Source: an uncultured Alteromonadaceae bacterium
Lineage (GTDB): Bacteria; Pseudomonadota; Gammaproteobacteria; Enterobacterales; Alteromonadaceae
Length of the DNA stretch: 64,000 bases
NCBI GenBank assembly: GCA_947503265.1
Contig: CANNDC010000003.1
Coordinates: 186,001 to 250,000, forward strand
Direction: 5' to 3'
The notes under the pieces are model-generated. The model saw only the letters and a program-made list of their open reading frames with translations, was not told where the DNA came from and ran no database searches. Shown here piece after piece: positions 9,072-17,359 of this stretch. How positions within the stretch are numbered: position 1 is the stretch's first letter; the number at the start of each line of letters is the position of its first letter. A program made the translations under genes and the position numbers.

Positions 9072-10163
9072 TTAAGCAGAATCCTGTAATTTATTTAGTC
9101 GCATTGGTAACACTGTAATCAGCTTATCACGGGTGTGATTGATCAATTCTTCCGTGGTTTCCCACCCAATGCACCCGTCGGTAATCGAAACACCATAGTC
9201 CATTTGTTCCAGTGTTTTTCCGTCACTACTTTGATTGCCATCATTAATATGGCTTTCTAACATAACGCCTATTATAGACTCATTACCTTCCAAAATTTGA
9301 TTCACGACATTTTGCGCTACTGCTCGCTGACGACGGTAATCTTTACTTGAATTAGCATGACTGCAATCAACCACCAAGCCGGCACTTAACTGAGCTTTTT
9401 GCATTTCAATTTCACAATCTGCTACACAAACTGAATCATAATTTGGCTGCTTACCGCCTCTTAAAATGATATGTCCATCTGGATTGCCTTGAGTTTGAAT
9501 AACACTTACTTGACCGGTTTTATTGATACCCATGAAGCTGTGGCCAGAAGCCGCTGACTGCAACGCGTTGATGGCAATACCTAAACTACCGTCCGTACCA
9601 TTTTTGAACCCGACCGGCATAGACAAGCCACTGGCCATTTCTCTGTGCGTTTGAGATTCAGATGTTCTTGCGCCAATAGCCGACCAACTAAAGAGTTCAG
9701 CTAAATATTGTGGGCTGATAGGGTCTAACGCTTCAGTAGCGACTGGTAATTCAAGCTCAGCTAGCCAAATTAATAATTCTCTGGCTTTTCGCAGACCTGC
9801 TTCGATATCAAAAGTCCCATCTAGATGGGGATCGTTAATAAGGCCTTTCCAACCAACAGTAGTGCGCGGTTTCTCGAAATACACGCGCATAACGATATAC
9901 AAGGTATCCTTGGTAGATTCATGCAGCTCTTTCAGTTTGAGTGCATATTCTTTGGCCGCTTCTACATCGTGTATTGAGCAAGGTCCACTGATAACTAACA
10001 GACGATGATCTTTTCGATGAATAATATCTGATATGACATCTCTGGCGTTTCTAATTGAAGCCAGCGCTTTGTCACTGATTGGAAGCTCTTGCGCAAGTTC
10101 ATCAGGGGTAATAATGACCGTTTCTGAAGAGACGTGAATATTGTTGTTTAGGTCCTTAAGCAT
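9072..10163 (-). CDS. aroF: 3-deoxy-7-phosphoheptulonate (DAHP) synthase, class I
   Basis: 363 residues of the AroF/AroG/AroH family. Visible signatures are VISGPCSIHD, YFEKPRTTVGWKG, GARTSESQTHREMASGLS, GFKNGTDG and VVDCSHANSSK. It condenses phosphoenolpyruvate with erythrose 4-phosphate, the first step of aromatic amino-acid synthesis. Location before tyrA and behind a TyrR-like box points to the tyrosine-sensitive isoenzyme. The symbol aroF rests on this context; sequence alone does not separate AroF from AroG here. AAGAG lies 7 nt before the ATG. Confidence 0.92.
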   Translation of the reverse strand: MLKDLNNNIHVSSETVIITPDELAQELPISDKALASIRNARDVISDIIHRKDHRLLVISGPCSIHDVEAAKEYALKLKELHESTKDTLYIVMRVYFEKPRTTVGWKGLINDPHLDGTFDIEAGLRKARELLIWLAELELPVATEALDPISPQYLAELFSWSAIGARTSESQTHREMASGLSMPVGFKNGTDGSLGIAINALQSAASGHSFMGINKTGQVSVIQTQGNPDGHIILRGGKQPNYDSVCVADCEIEMQKAQLSAGLVVDCSHANSSKDYRRQRAVAQNVVNQILEGNESIIGVMLESHINDGNQSSDGKTLEQMDYGVSITDGCIGWETTEELINHTRDKLITVLPMRLNKLQDSA

Positions 10164-10231
10164 AAATTACTCTTAAAATGGGGGTGAATTTAAAATACGA
10201 AGTGCGTCAAACAGTGCTTATAGAATCCCAG

Positions 10232-10249
10232 TGTAAACCTTTGATTACA
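10232..10249. promoter_or_regulatory. TyrR box upstream of aroF-tyrA
   Basis: TGTAAA-CCTTTG-ATTACA fits the TyrR consensus TGTAAAN6TTTACA with one mismatch. It lies about 70-86 bp upstream of the aroF start, in the only gap that can hold the promoter. TyrR with tyrosine represses aroF-tyrA in enterics. Binding here is inferred. Confidence 0.72.
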
Positions 10250-10323
10250 ACCTTGAAAATATAAATTACCTAGCATGGTTGACTTTTTACCAGCCTTTGC
10301 TAGTCAACACAACCAATAAATAA

Positions 10324-10358
10324 AAATGGCGTATTTTTAGGTTAAAAATACGCCATTT
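10324..10358 (-). terminator. Rho-independent terminator of the AbgT gene
   Basis: A perfect 15-bp inverted repeat (10324-10338 with 10344-10358) and a 5-nt loop follow the stop of the AbgT gene by 33 nt. On the minus strand the stem ends in a T-rich run. Its position fits termination of the leftward transcript before the aroF promoter region. Confidence 0.85.
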
Positions 10359-10390
10359 CCTAACATTTATACGAGATATTATAGCGGAAT

Positions 10391-11926
10391 TTAGCCCGCA
10401 GGATAAACATAACTTGATTGAATACCCAGTGGAATGCCAAGTCCCCAGTATATTAGTAAGAATGCCGTCCATAGAAATATGATACAAATCGTATAGGGTA
10501 ACATCATGGACAAGAGCGTACCTATTCCTGTCGATTTGACATAGCGTTGACAATACACCACTACTAATGGGAAATAAGGCATTAGCGGTGTGATAATGTT
10601 AGATGAAGAATCTCCTAGCCTATACGCTGCCTGTGTTAAATCTGGCGAGATATTTAATTGCATTAACATTGGAACGAAAATAGGCCCGAGTAACGCCCAT
10701 TTCGCCGAAGATGAACCTACAAATAGATTCACAAAAGCCGTTAAGAAAATAATCCCTACAATGGTGACCATACTAGGAAGTTGCAATGTTTTAAGCAATT
10801 GCGCACCTTCAATAGCCAATAAAGCACCTAGATTTGATTTACCAAAGGCATCAATAAACAAAGCACAGAAAAATGCCATGACTATATAGTAACTCATGCC
10901 TTGCATGGCTTTGGTCATGGTATCAATCATATCTTTGGTGCTTGTAAACGTGCCAGACATAAAGCCGTAGACGACCCCTGGTAGTAAAAACAGCAGAAAG
11001 ATTAACGGCACAATAGATTGCATAATAGGTGCAGCAAAGGACGTCAATTGGCCGTCGGGCGCTCGCATAGGAGAACTTTCAGGAATTAAAATTCCGACCA
11101 ATAGTATAATGCCTGCAAGCATAGTGAGAGAGGCATATCTTAACGCTTTAGCTTGCTTAGCTGACAATTCGTCAAATTTTGGAATGTCATTGGGATCGCC
11201 ATCCACCTCAACATCTTTCAGTCTGGGCTCTATGATTTTATCTGTTAAATACCAACCAATGGAAACAATCAGTAAGGTAGAGGCTGAGTTGAAAAACCAA
11301 TTGTTTAATGGATTAACTTGAATATCAGGGTCGATAATTTGTGCCGCGCTCTGAGTAAAGCTCTGTAACAGTGGATCGATTGCTGAAGGAATAAAGTTGG
11401 CACAAAATCCACCACTAACCCCAGCAAAAGCGGCTGCAATACCCGCTAAAGGATGTCGCCCCATGGCATAGAAAATCACCCCCGCCAAAGGAATAACTAA
11501 AACGTAACCCGCATCTGTTGCCGTATGACTGACAATCGCCACCAACACTACCATAGGGGTTAACATTGCTTTAGGTGTGGAATCGAGCATTCGCTTCAAT
11601 CCAGCACTAATAAAACCAGAATGTTCAGCAACACCCACGCCAAGCATGGCAACCAAAACCACACCTAATGGTGCAAATCCTGTGAAAATAGTCACCATTC
11701 TGGATAGAAAATCCGCCATGTTATCGCCAGTGAGCAAGTTGTTGACCACAACCGCTTCCCCGCTTCGAGGATCAATTGCACTAAAGGTGAAATTGGAAAA
11801 TATTGCCGATAGTATCCAGACGACAAATAAACAAAATGCAAAGATGATGGCCGGATCAGGCAGTTTGTTGCCCACTTTTTCAACCTTGTCTAGGGCTCGC
11901 ATGGTCCAAGTATTTTCAGTTGTCAT
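10391..11926 (-). CDS. AbgT family transporter (p-aminobenzoyl-glutamate type)
   Basis: A 511-residue inner-membrane protein with about a dozen hydrophobic segments and the usual AbgT features: the N-terminal KVGNKLPDPAIIFAF, HTATDAGYVLVIPL, GGFCANFIPSAIDPLL and the C-terminal GDSSSNIITPLMPYFPLV. Family members transport p-aminobenzoyl-glutamate or export sulfonamide-type antimetabolites; the substrate is not settled by sequence. There is no abgAB hydrolase pair beside it. It ends at a strong terminator and seems to be transcribed alone. The symbol abgT is withheld because paralogues exist in marine bacteria. Confidence 0.9.
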   Translation of the reverse strand: MTTENTWTMRALDKVEKVGNKLPDPAIIFAFCLFVVWILSAIFSNFTFSAIDPRSGEAVVVNNLLTGDNMADFLSRMVTIFTGFAPLGVVLVAMLGVGVAEHSGFISAGLKRMLDSTPKAMLTPMVVLVAIVSHTATDAGYVLVIPLAGVIFYAMGRHPLAGIAAAFAGVSGGFCANFIPSAIDPLLQSFTQSAAQIIDPDIQVNPLNNWFFNSASTLLIVSIGWYLTDKIIEPRLKDVEVDGDPNDIPKFDELSAKQAKALRYASLTMLAGIILLVGILIPESSPMRAPDGQLTSFAAPIMQSIVPLIFLLFLLPGVVYGFMSGTFTSTKDMIDTMTKAMQGMSYYIVMAFFCALFIDAFGKSNLGALLAIEGAQLLKTLQLPSMVTIVGIIFLTAFVNLFVGSSSAKWALLGPIFVPMLMQLNISPDLTQAAYRLGDSSSNIITPLMPYFPLVVVYCQRYVKSTGIGTLLSMMLPYTICIIFLWTAFLLIYWGLGIPLGIQSSYVYPAG

Positions 11927-12019
11927 AATTATTCTCGTTCTTATTGATATTGAAAATGATGTGATTGACTAAGTGTGCCACATAAAACATCTGACTGTTA
12001 AGTGTTGAGTTAACGGGAA

Positions 12020-12580
12020 TTATTCAGCGGCTTTCACAAACTGGGCAGGTACGCCTGCATAAACAGTGTTCGCAGGAACATCTTTGTTAACTAACGCCCC
12101 GGCTCCAATGACAGCATTTTCACCGATAGATACACCGGGTAGTATCTTGGCGCCCATTCCAACCCAAACATTACTGCCAATGCGAATTTCTCGGGCTGTT
12201 TCGATGCCTTTTTTTCGTTTTACAGGGTCAAGTGGATGGGTGGCAGTTGAAATAAGTACACCAGGAGCCAGAAGCACATCGTCGCCGATGATCACGGGTG
12301 CTGCATCGAGAATAACGGTTCCATGGTTTGCATAAAAGCTTTTCCCCAAGTGTATGTTGTAGCCATAGTCACAATAGAATGAAGGCTCTATCCAAAATCC
12401 TGAACAAGTGCCAAACAATTTTCTAAGTGTTTTTAAGGCGGTACGTTGCTGTTTAGGAGAAGCTTGATTAAAGTCATGACACTGCTGCTTAGCGCAGAAA
12501 CGCTCTTCCTGCAGCACTTTGTTACTTGGGAAGTACTCCATTCCTTGTAACATTTTTTGTTTTTCGGTTAACTCAGACAT
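12020..12580 (-). CDS. maa: Maltose/galactoside O-acetyltransferase family protein
   Basis: 186 residues with an N-terminal Maa domain (EKQKMLQGMEYFPSNKVLQEER) and a left-handed beta-helix built from hexapeptide repeats (for example VWVGMGAKILPGVSIGENAVIGAG). The catalytic His is in ATHPLDP. The C-terminal AGVPAQFVK is typical of the LacA/Maa/NodL group, which transfers acetyl from acetyl-CoA to sugars. The true acceptor sugar is unknown, so maa is used by similarity only. It stands alone between the AbgT and BMT5-like genes. Confidence 0.85.
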   Translation of the reverse strand: MSELTEKQKMLQGMEYFPSNKVLQEERFCAKQQCHDFNQASPKQQRTALKTLRKLFGTCSGFWIEPSFYCDYGYNIHLGKSFYANHGTVILDAAPVIIGDDVLLAPGVLISTATHPLDPVKRKKGIETAREIRIGSNVWVGMGAKILPGVSIGENAVIGAGALVNKDVPANTVYAGVPAQFVKAAE

Positions 12581-12616
12581 AAATGGTTTCCAAATTTAGT
12601 TGTCCACGATTTGATT

Positions 12617-13396
12617 CTATTTTGCTAAAAAGTTAAGCCATTGCTCTTCGTAATTGGCTTTGCGTACGTGACTCTTTGAATTTTGATGATTGCTAATATC
12701 TATCTGACTTTTAAAAGGCCCTTTGCCACAAAGCGAACAATGCATTTCTTTGTGTTTCGGCGATATAGATAACTTCAAGTTAATATCCCCGTCCTTTCCC
12801 CAAACCAAAGTATACGATTGTGTTGCTTTGACCAGTTTATCGCGCTCTACATTTCTGATCCGATAACTAGGGAATTTGCTAAGTTCAAATTCTGTTTGCC
12901 CAAGAAATTGAACCCCCTTGGGCAAAGGATGTAAATTCTCCAAATTCCAATCGCTGTATGGCTTCACATCTTTTGTCGTGAGATAACAAAGATTCGCGCC
13001 AATGGGGGAGAGTAAGTCACTAAAGCAGCATTTTATATAATTGACGACCAACAAACGGTTCAATATGTTGGTATTTAACTGAATGCTCGAACCAAGCCCT
13101 TTTAGCGAGCTGGATGCTGGAATAAGAGGGAACTGAAAAATGATTAGATCAAAAACGTGCTTCATGTCATCTGGGATACTCGACCAATCTAAAACGTCGA
13201 GTTGGTGAACTGTGTTGATACCTTTGTCGGCTAACCAATCGATGTCTTGTTGGGAATATTTTGATCGAATGGTCGCTTGACTATCCAACGTACTCGCAAC
13301 TATGTCAGTGTGTTGATGGTCCTCTACCAGAGAACGCGAAAAGGAAAGATCCCCATCACCGATGGTCAATACTTTCCAATGAGGTTTTATGTACAT
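12617..13396 (-). CDS. BMT5-like (DUF2431) Rossmann methyltransferase with C-terminal zinc finger
   Basis: 259 residues. The first about 190 match the pattern of the eukaryotic 25S rRNA uridine-N3 methyltransferase family BMT5: a start with VLTIGDGDLSFSRSL (SAM loop), ASTLDS, then HQLDVLDW and FDLIIFQFPLI. The C-terminus holds CSLCGKGPF and HQNSKSH, a C2H2-type zinc finger resembling those of RNA-binding proteins. RNA methylation with the finger assisting RNA binding is inference. The family is better known from eukaryotes. No operon partner is evident. Confidence 0.75.
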   Translation of the reverse strand: MYIKPHWKVLTIGDGDLSFSRSLVEDHQHTDIVASTLDSQATIRSKYSQQDIDWLADKGINTVHQLDVLDWSSIPDDMKHVFDLIIFQFPLIPASSSLKGLGSSIQLNTNILNRLLVVNYIKCCFSDLLSPIGANLCYLTTKDVKPYSDWNLENLHPLPKGVQFLGQTEFELSKFPSYRIRNVERDKLVKATQSYTLVWGKDGDINLKLSISPKHKEMHCSLCGKGPFKSQIDISNHQNSKSHVRKANYEEQWLNFLAK

Positions 13397-13467
13397 CTAT
13401 TTGCCGAAGGAAACGAATAAGGCCCTAGACTAGAGCTTTTTCGTTACCCCGACAAGTCAGATATAAA

Positions 13468-14109
13468 TTAGCTCTCTAACGGAATCACCCTGAGTTCTAC
13501 CCGTCTATTTTTTCGACGGTTTTGCTCAGAATCATTGCTCGCTATGGGTTGTGTTTCACCGAACCCTAAGGTCTGTAATCTTGCCTCACTAACACTCGTT
13601 GCGGCTAGATAATTCGCGACACTGTTGGCCCTTAACACCGAAAGCTCACGGTTGTATGCTGAATCCCCAACAGAGTCGGTATGCCCTTCGATACTAAGCT
13701 TAGTTTTATCGTATTTTGCGAGAACTTTTGCAACGTCGTCTAGTACCGGATAAAAATCCGTCACTATGGCTGAGCTATCGGTGTCAAAAGTGATATTACC
13801 GGGAATAGATAACTTAATATTGTCACCCTCACGATAGACCTCTACTCCACTGTCAGCTAATTCTTCTCTGAATTCCTGTTCCTGTTTATCCATGTAAGAT
13901 CCGATAGCCGTGCCAGCTAAGGCTCCCAATGCCGCGCCCCAGACATAGCGGCTTTTGGCATTGTCACCGGTTCCTTTTCCCGCCAATGCACCAACTACAG
14001 CTCCTATTCCGGCGCCTTTTTGCGCGTTTGTGGCGTTTGAAGTACAACCTCCTATCAATAAAGTTGAAACAGCAATAGCGGCAAGAGATTTAGTCATAGT
14101 GTTTTTCAT
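13468..14109 (-). CDS. OmpA-family peptidoglycan-binding lipoprotein
   Basis: 213 residues. A lipoprotein signal ends LLIGGC. A glycine-zipper region (about 30-75: GAVVGALAGKGTG, GALAGTAIGSYMD) may insert in a membrane. The C-terminal OmpA-like domain (about 95-210) has IEGHTDSVG, NRELSVLRANSV, GFGETQPIASN and NRRKNRRVEL, the residues that contact diaminopimelate in peptidoglycan. It resembles E. coli YiaD. It probably links the outer membrane to the cell wall. Transcribed alone. Confidence 0.9.
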   Translation of the reverse strand: MKNTMTKSLAAIAVSTLLIGGCTSNATNAQKGAGIGAVVGALAGKGTGDNAKSRYVWGAALGALAGTAIGSYMDKQEQEFREELADSGVEVYREGDNIKLSIPGNITFDTDSSAIVTDFYPVLDDVAKVLAKYDKTKLSIEGHTDSVGDSAYNRELSVLRANSVANYLAATSVSEARLQTLGFGETQPIASNDSEQNRRKNRRVELRVIPLES

Positions 14110-14336
14110 TCGATACTCCGTATATTCGACAAAACGATTTAAGTTTGGTTATTAGATGAGATGCACAAAATATTCCGATAATTTCACATCGCACAAAAAC
14201 GTGATTTAATTGTTATATTTCAGTGTGTTGTATTTTATTCAGAAAAATATGAAGGGAAGCTGAACCAAGTTTAAATGGTATTTAATGTCGCCATGAATAG
14301 ACAGTTTACACACTAGTCTAAAATAATTTCACAGGT

Positions 14337-14361
14337 ATAAAAAAGCCCGCTACAGCGGGCT
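14337..14361 (-). terminator. Terminator of the rpsP-rimM-trmD-rplS operon
   Basis: AGCCCGC and GCGGGCT form a 7-bp GC-rich stem with loop TACA (14344-14361). On the minus strand it is followed by a run of T. It lies about 35 nt after the rplS stop. Confidence 0.92.
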
Positions 14362-14396
14362 CTTTCACAAGTTAACGTTAACGCAAAATTAAAATC

Positions 14397-14759
14397 TTAG
14401 TTAAGCTTTTCTCTGATACGTGCAGATCTACCTGAACGTTCACGGAGATAGTAAAGCTTAGATCGACGTACTGCACCACGACGTTTAACTTCAATAGAAG
14501 AAACTGCAGGGCTGTGCGTTTGGAAAACACGCTCAACACCTTCGCCGTTAGAGATCTTACGTACAGTGAATGCAGAGTGTAGGCCACGGTTACGCTTAGC
14601 GATTACAACGCCTTCGTAAGCCTGAAGACGCTCTTTGTCGCCCTCTTTAACTCGTACTCTTACTACAACTGTGTCTCCCGGACCAAATTCCGGCAGATCA
14701 GTTTTTAGCTGTTCTTGCTCAATTTTCTTGATGATATCTTGACTGATTTTGCTCATCAT
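14397..14759 (-). CDS. rplS: 50S ribosomal protein L19
   Basis: 120 residues, the usual L19 length, with [35 protein letters not shown] and the C-terminal [20 protein letters not shown]19 lies at the interface of the ribosomal subunits. It is the last gene of the conserved rpsP-rimM-trmD-rplS operon, 16 nt after trmD, and is followed by a strong terminator. Confidence 0.98.
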   Translation of the reverse strand: MMSKISQDIIKKIEQEQLKTDLPEFGPGDTVVVRVRVKEGDKERLQAYEGVVIAKRNRGLHSAFTVRKISNGEGVERVFQTHSPAVSSIEVKRRGAVRRSKLYYLRERSGRSARIREKLN

Positions 14760-14775
14760 ATCCTCTCATCCTAGT

Positions 14776-15567
14776 TTAACTGTCGTCTTGCGAATCCGCT
14801 TGCTGCGCAAACGACTTTTGGAATTCAACCAATAGTCGTTTTTGCTCCTCAGTCAGAGCTAGGTCATTTAACAATTCAGGGCGTCGTTGCCAGGTTCTCC
14901 CTAGCGACTGTTGTAACCGCCACTGCCTAATTTTTTGATGATTACCACTTAGTAACACATCAGGAACATCGCGACCATCCAATTGTTCGGGACGGGTGTA
15001 GTGCGGACAATCTAACAAACCATCAGTAAAGGAATCTTGTTCCGCTGAAAGTTCATGTCCTAATACCCCCGGTACAAACCGAGATATCGCATCCATTAAT
15101 ACCATTGCAGGTAACTCGCCACCGCTGAGAACGTAATCACCAATTGACCATTCTTCGTCAACTTGTGCTTGTATCACTCTTTCGTCGATACCTTCGTACC
15201 GACCGGCGACAAATATTAAACTCTCATCTTGCGACAATCGTTTAACACCCTCTTGGTCTAACTTCTTGCCCTGAGGCGAAAGGTAAATCACCTTAGTTTT
15301 TTTACCCGCGGCATGTTTTGCCGCATGGATAGCGTCTGTTAGTGGCTGAACCATCATCAGCATACCGGGGCCACCACCATAAGGTCTGTCGTCTACTGTT
15401 CGATGTTTATCGTGAGTAAAATCGCGAGGATTAAAAAACTCGATATCCAATAAACGGTTCTTCACCGCCCGACCAGTTACGCCTTGTTGGGTAAAACTGT
15501 CAAACATCTCCGGAAAGATACTGACAACACCAAACCAGCGTTTAGCCGCAGACTCAGGAGGATTCAT
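14776..15567 (-). CDS. trmD: tRNA (guanine37-N1)-methyltransferase
   Basis: A SpoU-TrmD (SPOUT) knot methyltransferase of 263 residues. Seen are [46 protein letters not shown] and the knot segment [17 protein letters not shown]. It adds a methyl group to G37 of tRNAs reading CNN codons and so prevents frameshifting. The frame is open to 15585, but I choose the ATG at 15567: it overlaps the rimM stop as TAATG and has AGGA before it. Third gene of the ribosomal operon. Confidence 0.96.
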   Translation of the reverse strand: MNPPESAAKRWFGVVSIFPEMFDSFTQQGVTGRAVKNRLLDIEFFNPRDFTHDKHRTVDDRPYGGGPGMLMMVQPLTDAIHAAKHAAGKKTKVIYLSPQGKKLDQEGVKRLSQDESLIFVAGRYEGIDERVIQAQVDEEWSIGDYVLSGGELPAMVLMDAISRFVPGVLGHELSAEQDSFTDGLLDCPHYTRPEQLDGRDVPDVLLSGNHQKIRQWRLQQSLGRTWQRRPELLNDLALTEEQKRLLVEFQKSFAQQADSQDDS

Positions 15568-16091
15568 TAAAATCCTGGGTCCCAATCTACTTTGATTGTT
15601 CGCGCCTGCATGTCTACCTGCTTGATCACTTGATCGTGCAAAAACGGCACCATGCGTTCTTTTTGACCAAAAGCATCATTTGGATTAGCTCTAATCAACA
15701 TAACGTCGTTAGATCCTGTCTCAAACAATTCTTTCACTGTACCCAAGTTATAGCCAGATTCGGTTATAACCTGCATACCCACTAGGTCTCGCCAATAATA
15801 TTCATCGTCGGTTAATTGCGGTAGCTGTTCAGCCTTGATAGAAATGTCGAGATTTTTGATGCTTTCCGCATCGTCTCTTGTTTCAACCCCAATTATTTTC
15901 GCGACAACGCCTTTATTGTGCGTTCGCCAGCTGTCAATGGTGACTTGCTTATCACCATCGCCCAAAAGCCATGGAGAATAAGAAAAGACACCTTCTATTT
16001 CATCAGTATAGGTAGTGATTTTAACCCAACCCTTGACACCATAAGGTGCGCCGATTTTGCCAATCACTATTGTGTCAGACGCTTGACTCAT
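15567..16091 (-). CDS. rimM: 16S rRNA processing protein RimM
   Basis: 174 residues with the N-terminal RimM barrel ([18 protein letters not shown]) and a PRC-barrel-like C-terminal half ([40 protein letters not shown]). It helps 30S head maturation by binding S19. The stop overlaps the trmD start by one base, which suggests translational coupling. Gene order rpsP-rimM-trmD-rplS is conserved in proteobacteria. Confidence 0.97.
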   Translation of the reverse strand: MSQASDTIVIGKIGAPYGVKGWVKITTYTDEIEGVFSYSPWLLGDGDKQVTIDSWRTHNKGVVAKIIGVETRDDAESIKNLDISIKAEQLPQLTDDEYYWRDLVGMQVITESGYNLGTVKELFETGSNDVMLIRANPNDAFGQKERMVPFLHDQVIKQVDMQARTIKVDWDPGF

Positions 16092-16122
16092 CTATACCTC
16101 AATCTTTCTATACAAAATTGGC

Positions 16123-16371
16123 TTAAGCAGCCGCTTTTGCATCTTTTACCAAGCGTGCTACGCGGTCAGATACACCAGCACCATGACTTACCCAATACTC
16201 AACACGCTCTAGGTCTAAACGAAGTTTTTCCGATTGACCTTGTGCAGTTGGATTGAAGAAACCAATGTTCTCGATGAACTTGCCGTTACGTGCACGACGA
16301 CTGTCAGCAACAACTACTTGATAAAATGGACGCTTTTTGGCGCCACCACGCTGTAAACGAATAGTAACCAT
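16123..16371 (-). CDS. rpsP: 30S ribosomal protein S16
   Basis: 82 residues, the normal S16 length, starting [25 protein letters not shown]16 binds 16S rRNA in the body of the 30S subunit. It is the first gene of the operon. GAGG lies 7 nt before the ATG. A sigma-70 promoter lies about 100 nt upstream. Confidence 0.98.
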   Translation of the reverse strand: MVTIRLQRGGAKKRPFYQVVVADSRRARNGKFIENIGFFNPTAQGQSEKLRLDLERVEYWVSHGAGVSDRVARLVKDAKAAA

Positions 16372-16470
16372 ATATATGCCTCAAACTCGTAATAGCGTTA
16401 CCGTTAACTTGTTTTCCCTTCATTTGCACGTTTGTCGTTTTAAACTAACGCCCAAAATCAAGGCCGCGAG

Positions 16471-16498
16471 ATTATACGGGATTGAATGGGGTTTGCAA
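16471..16498 (-). promoter_or_regulatory. Sigma-70 promoter of the rpsP operon
   Basis: On the minus strand TTGCAA (16493-16498) and a perfect TATAAT (16471-16476) are spaced 16 bp apart. A GC-rich CTCGCGGCC stretch follows at the start region, as in stringently controlled ribosomal promoters. The gap 16372-16696 holds this promoter and the satD operators and promoter. Confidence 0.75.
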
Positions 16499-16576
16499 GT
16501 TAAATGGTGGTTAGAATCAATTAAAAAAACAAGGGCAAGGGGTTTAGACACGCCTTCGCAGCAGTAATGCCAAGTA

Positions 16577-16594
16577 GCAAACAAAATTAGTTGC
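16577..16594. promoter_or_regulatory. Operator-like palindrome 1 before satD
   Basis: GCAAACAAAATTAGTTGC, an imperfect 18-bp palindrome. It is the first of three related sites starting at 16577, 16606 and 16635, exactly 29 bp apart. It is the site farthest from the satD promoter. Confidence 0.65.
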
Positions 16595-16605
16595 ATACTT
16601 AAAAA

Positions 16606-16623
16606 GCAAGCAAAATTATTTGC
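16606..16623. promoter_or_regulatory. Operator-like palindrome 2 before satD
   Basis: GCAAGCAAAATTATTTGC, the middle copy. It starts 29 bp after copy 1 and lies just upstream of the predicted -35 element. Confidence 0.65.
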
Positions 16624-16632
16624 TTTTCACAT

Positions 16633-16661
16633 TTGCAAACATAATTGTTTGCCATTATATT
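16633..16661 (+). promoter_or_regulatory. Predicted sigma-70 promoter of satD
   Basis: TTGCAA (16633-16638) and TATATT (16656-16661) are spaced 17 bp apart. Start of transcription would be near 16668, about 30 nt before satD. The promoter is overlapped by palindrome 3. Confidence 0.55.
16635..16652. promoter_or_regulatory. Operator-like palindrome 3 before satD, inside the promoter
   Basis: GCAAACATAATTGTTTGC, the best palindrome of the three. It starts 29 bp after copy 2. It overlaps the predicted -35 element and fills the promoter spacer, so a bound protein should block RNA polymerase (inference). Confidence 0.7.
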
Positions 16662-16696
16662 GTACTTTCGACAAATGTGTTGTCAGTTAAATATGG

Positions 16697-17359
16697 ATGG
16701 AAATGAAAATGGCCCAACGCAAAAGTAAAATGATGGCCGTTCTGACGAATGATATCGTGGAATCGACGAAATTATCTACCCATGAATATACAAAGGTAAT
16801 GACCGCACTGAAACAGTTGCTTGAATCACAAGCTGAACGCTATGGCTGCACCTATGAAATATTTAGAGGTGACAGTTTCCAAATACTCTATCCAGATTAC
16901 TCTGTTGCTATGCAGTCGACTCTAACGATAAGGCTAAATTTGCAGGCGGGAATAAGTTGTTCGCCTGTTAAACTGACTCAATCTCTTGCTGTAGACAAAA
17001 TTTTGAAACAATCAGATAAGTTAGGCAATTCTTTGGGAGAAGCATTTATTCTTTCAGGCAGAGCGTTGGACAAAGCAACAAGTGGTGATTTGTTGGTAAA
17101 CTTTTCACCTTCTTTAGTTAATACTGACTTATCTATTTCAACCTTGTTTTTGCGCTACTTACTTGATGGACTAACGGAAAAGCAAGCAAAAGTACTTTTC
17201 TATTACATTGACCTCAACTCCCCTGAACAAAAAAATATTGCTGAAATAATGAGGATGACGCGACAAAATATAGCTACGCATTTGAAGCGAAGCGGAGCTG
17301 AATTAGTTAAAGCTTACCTCAAAGGTTACCGTGAACTGTGTATGAGGATAGAAGGTTGA
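16697..17359 (+). CDS. SatD-like protein with C-terminal helix-turn-helix
   Basis: 220 residues. The N-terminal part (MMAVLTNDIVESTKLS, YEIFRGDSFQILY) resembles SatD-family proteins, which begin with an ITGDIVxS-like motif. The C-terminal about 60 residues (LTEKQAKVLFYYIDLNSPEQKNIAEIMRMTRQ and onwards) look like a sigma-region-4 type helix-turn-helix, so DNA binding is plausible. In-frame ATGs at 16697, 16703 and 16709 are all possible starts. The stop overlaps the start of the DUF3307 membrane gene. It may control its own promoter through the three palindromes. SatD function is poorly known; the regulator role is inference. Confidence 0.65.
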   Translation: MEMKMAQRKSKMMAVLTNDIVESTKLSTHEYTKVMTALKQLLESQAERYGCTYEIFRGDSFQILYPDYSVAMQSTLTIRLNLQAGISCSPVKLTQSLAVDKILKQSDKLGNSLGEAFILSGRALDKATSGDLLVNFSPSLVNTDLSISTLFLRYLLDGLTEKQAKVLFYYIDLNSPEQKNIAEIMRMTRQNIATHLKRSGAELVKAYLKGYRELCMRIEG

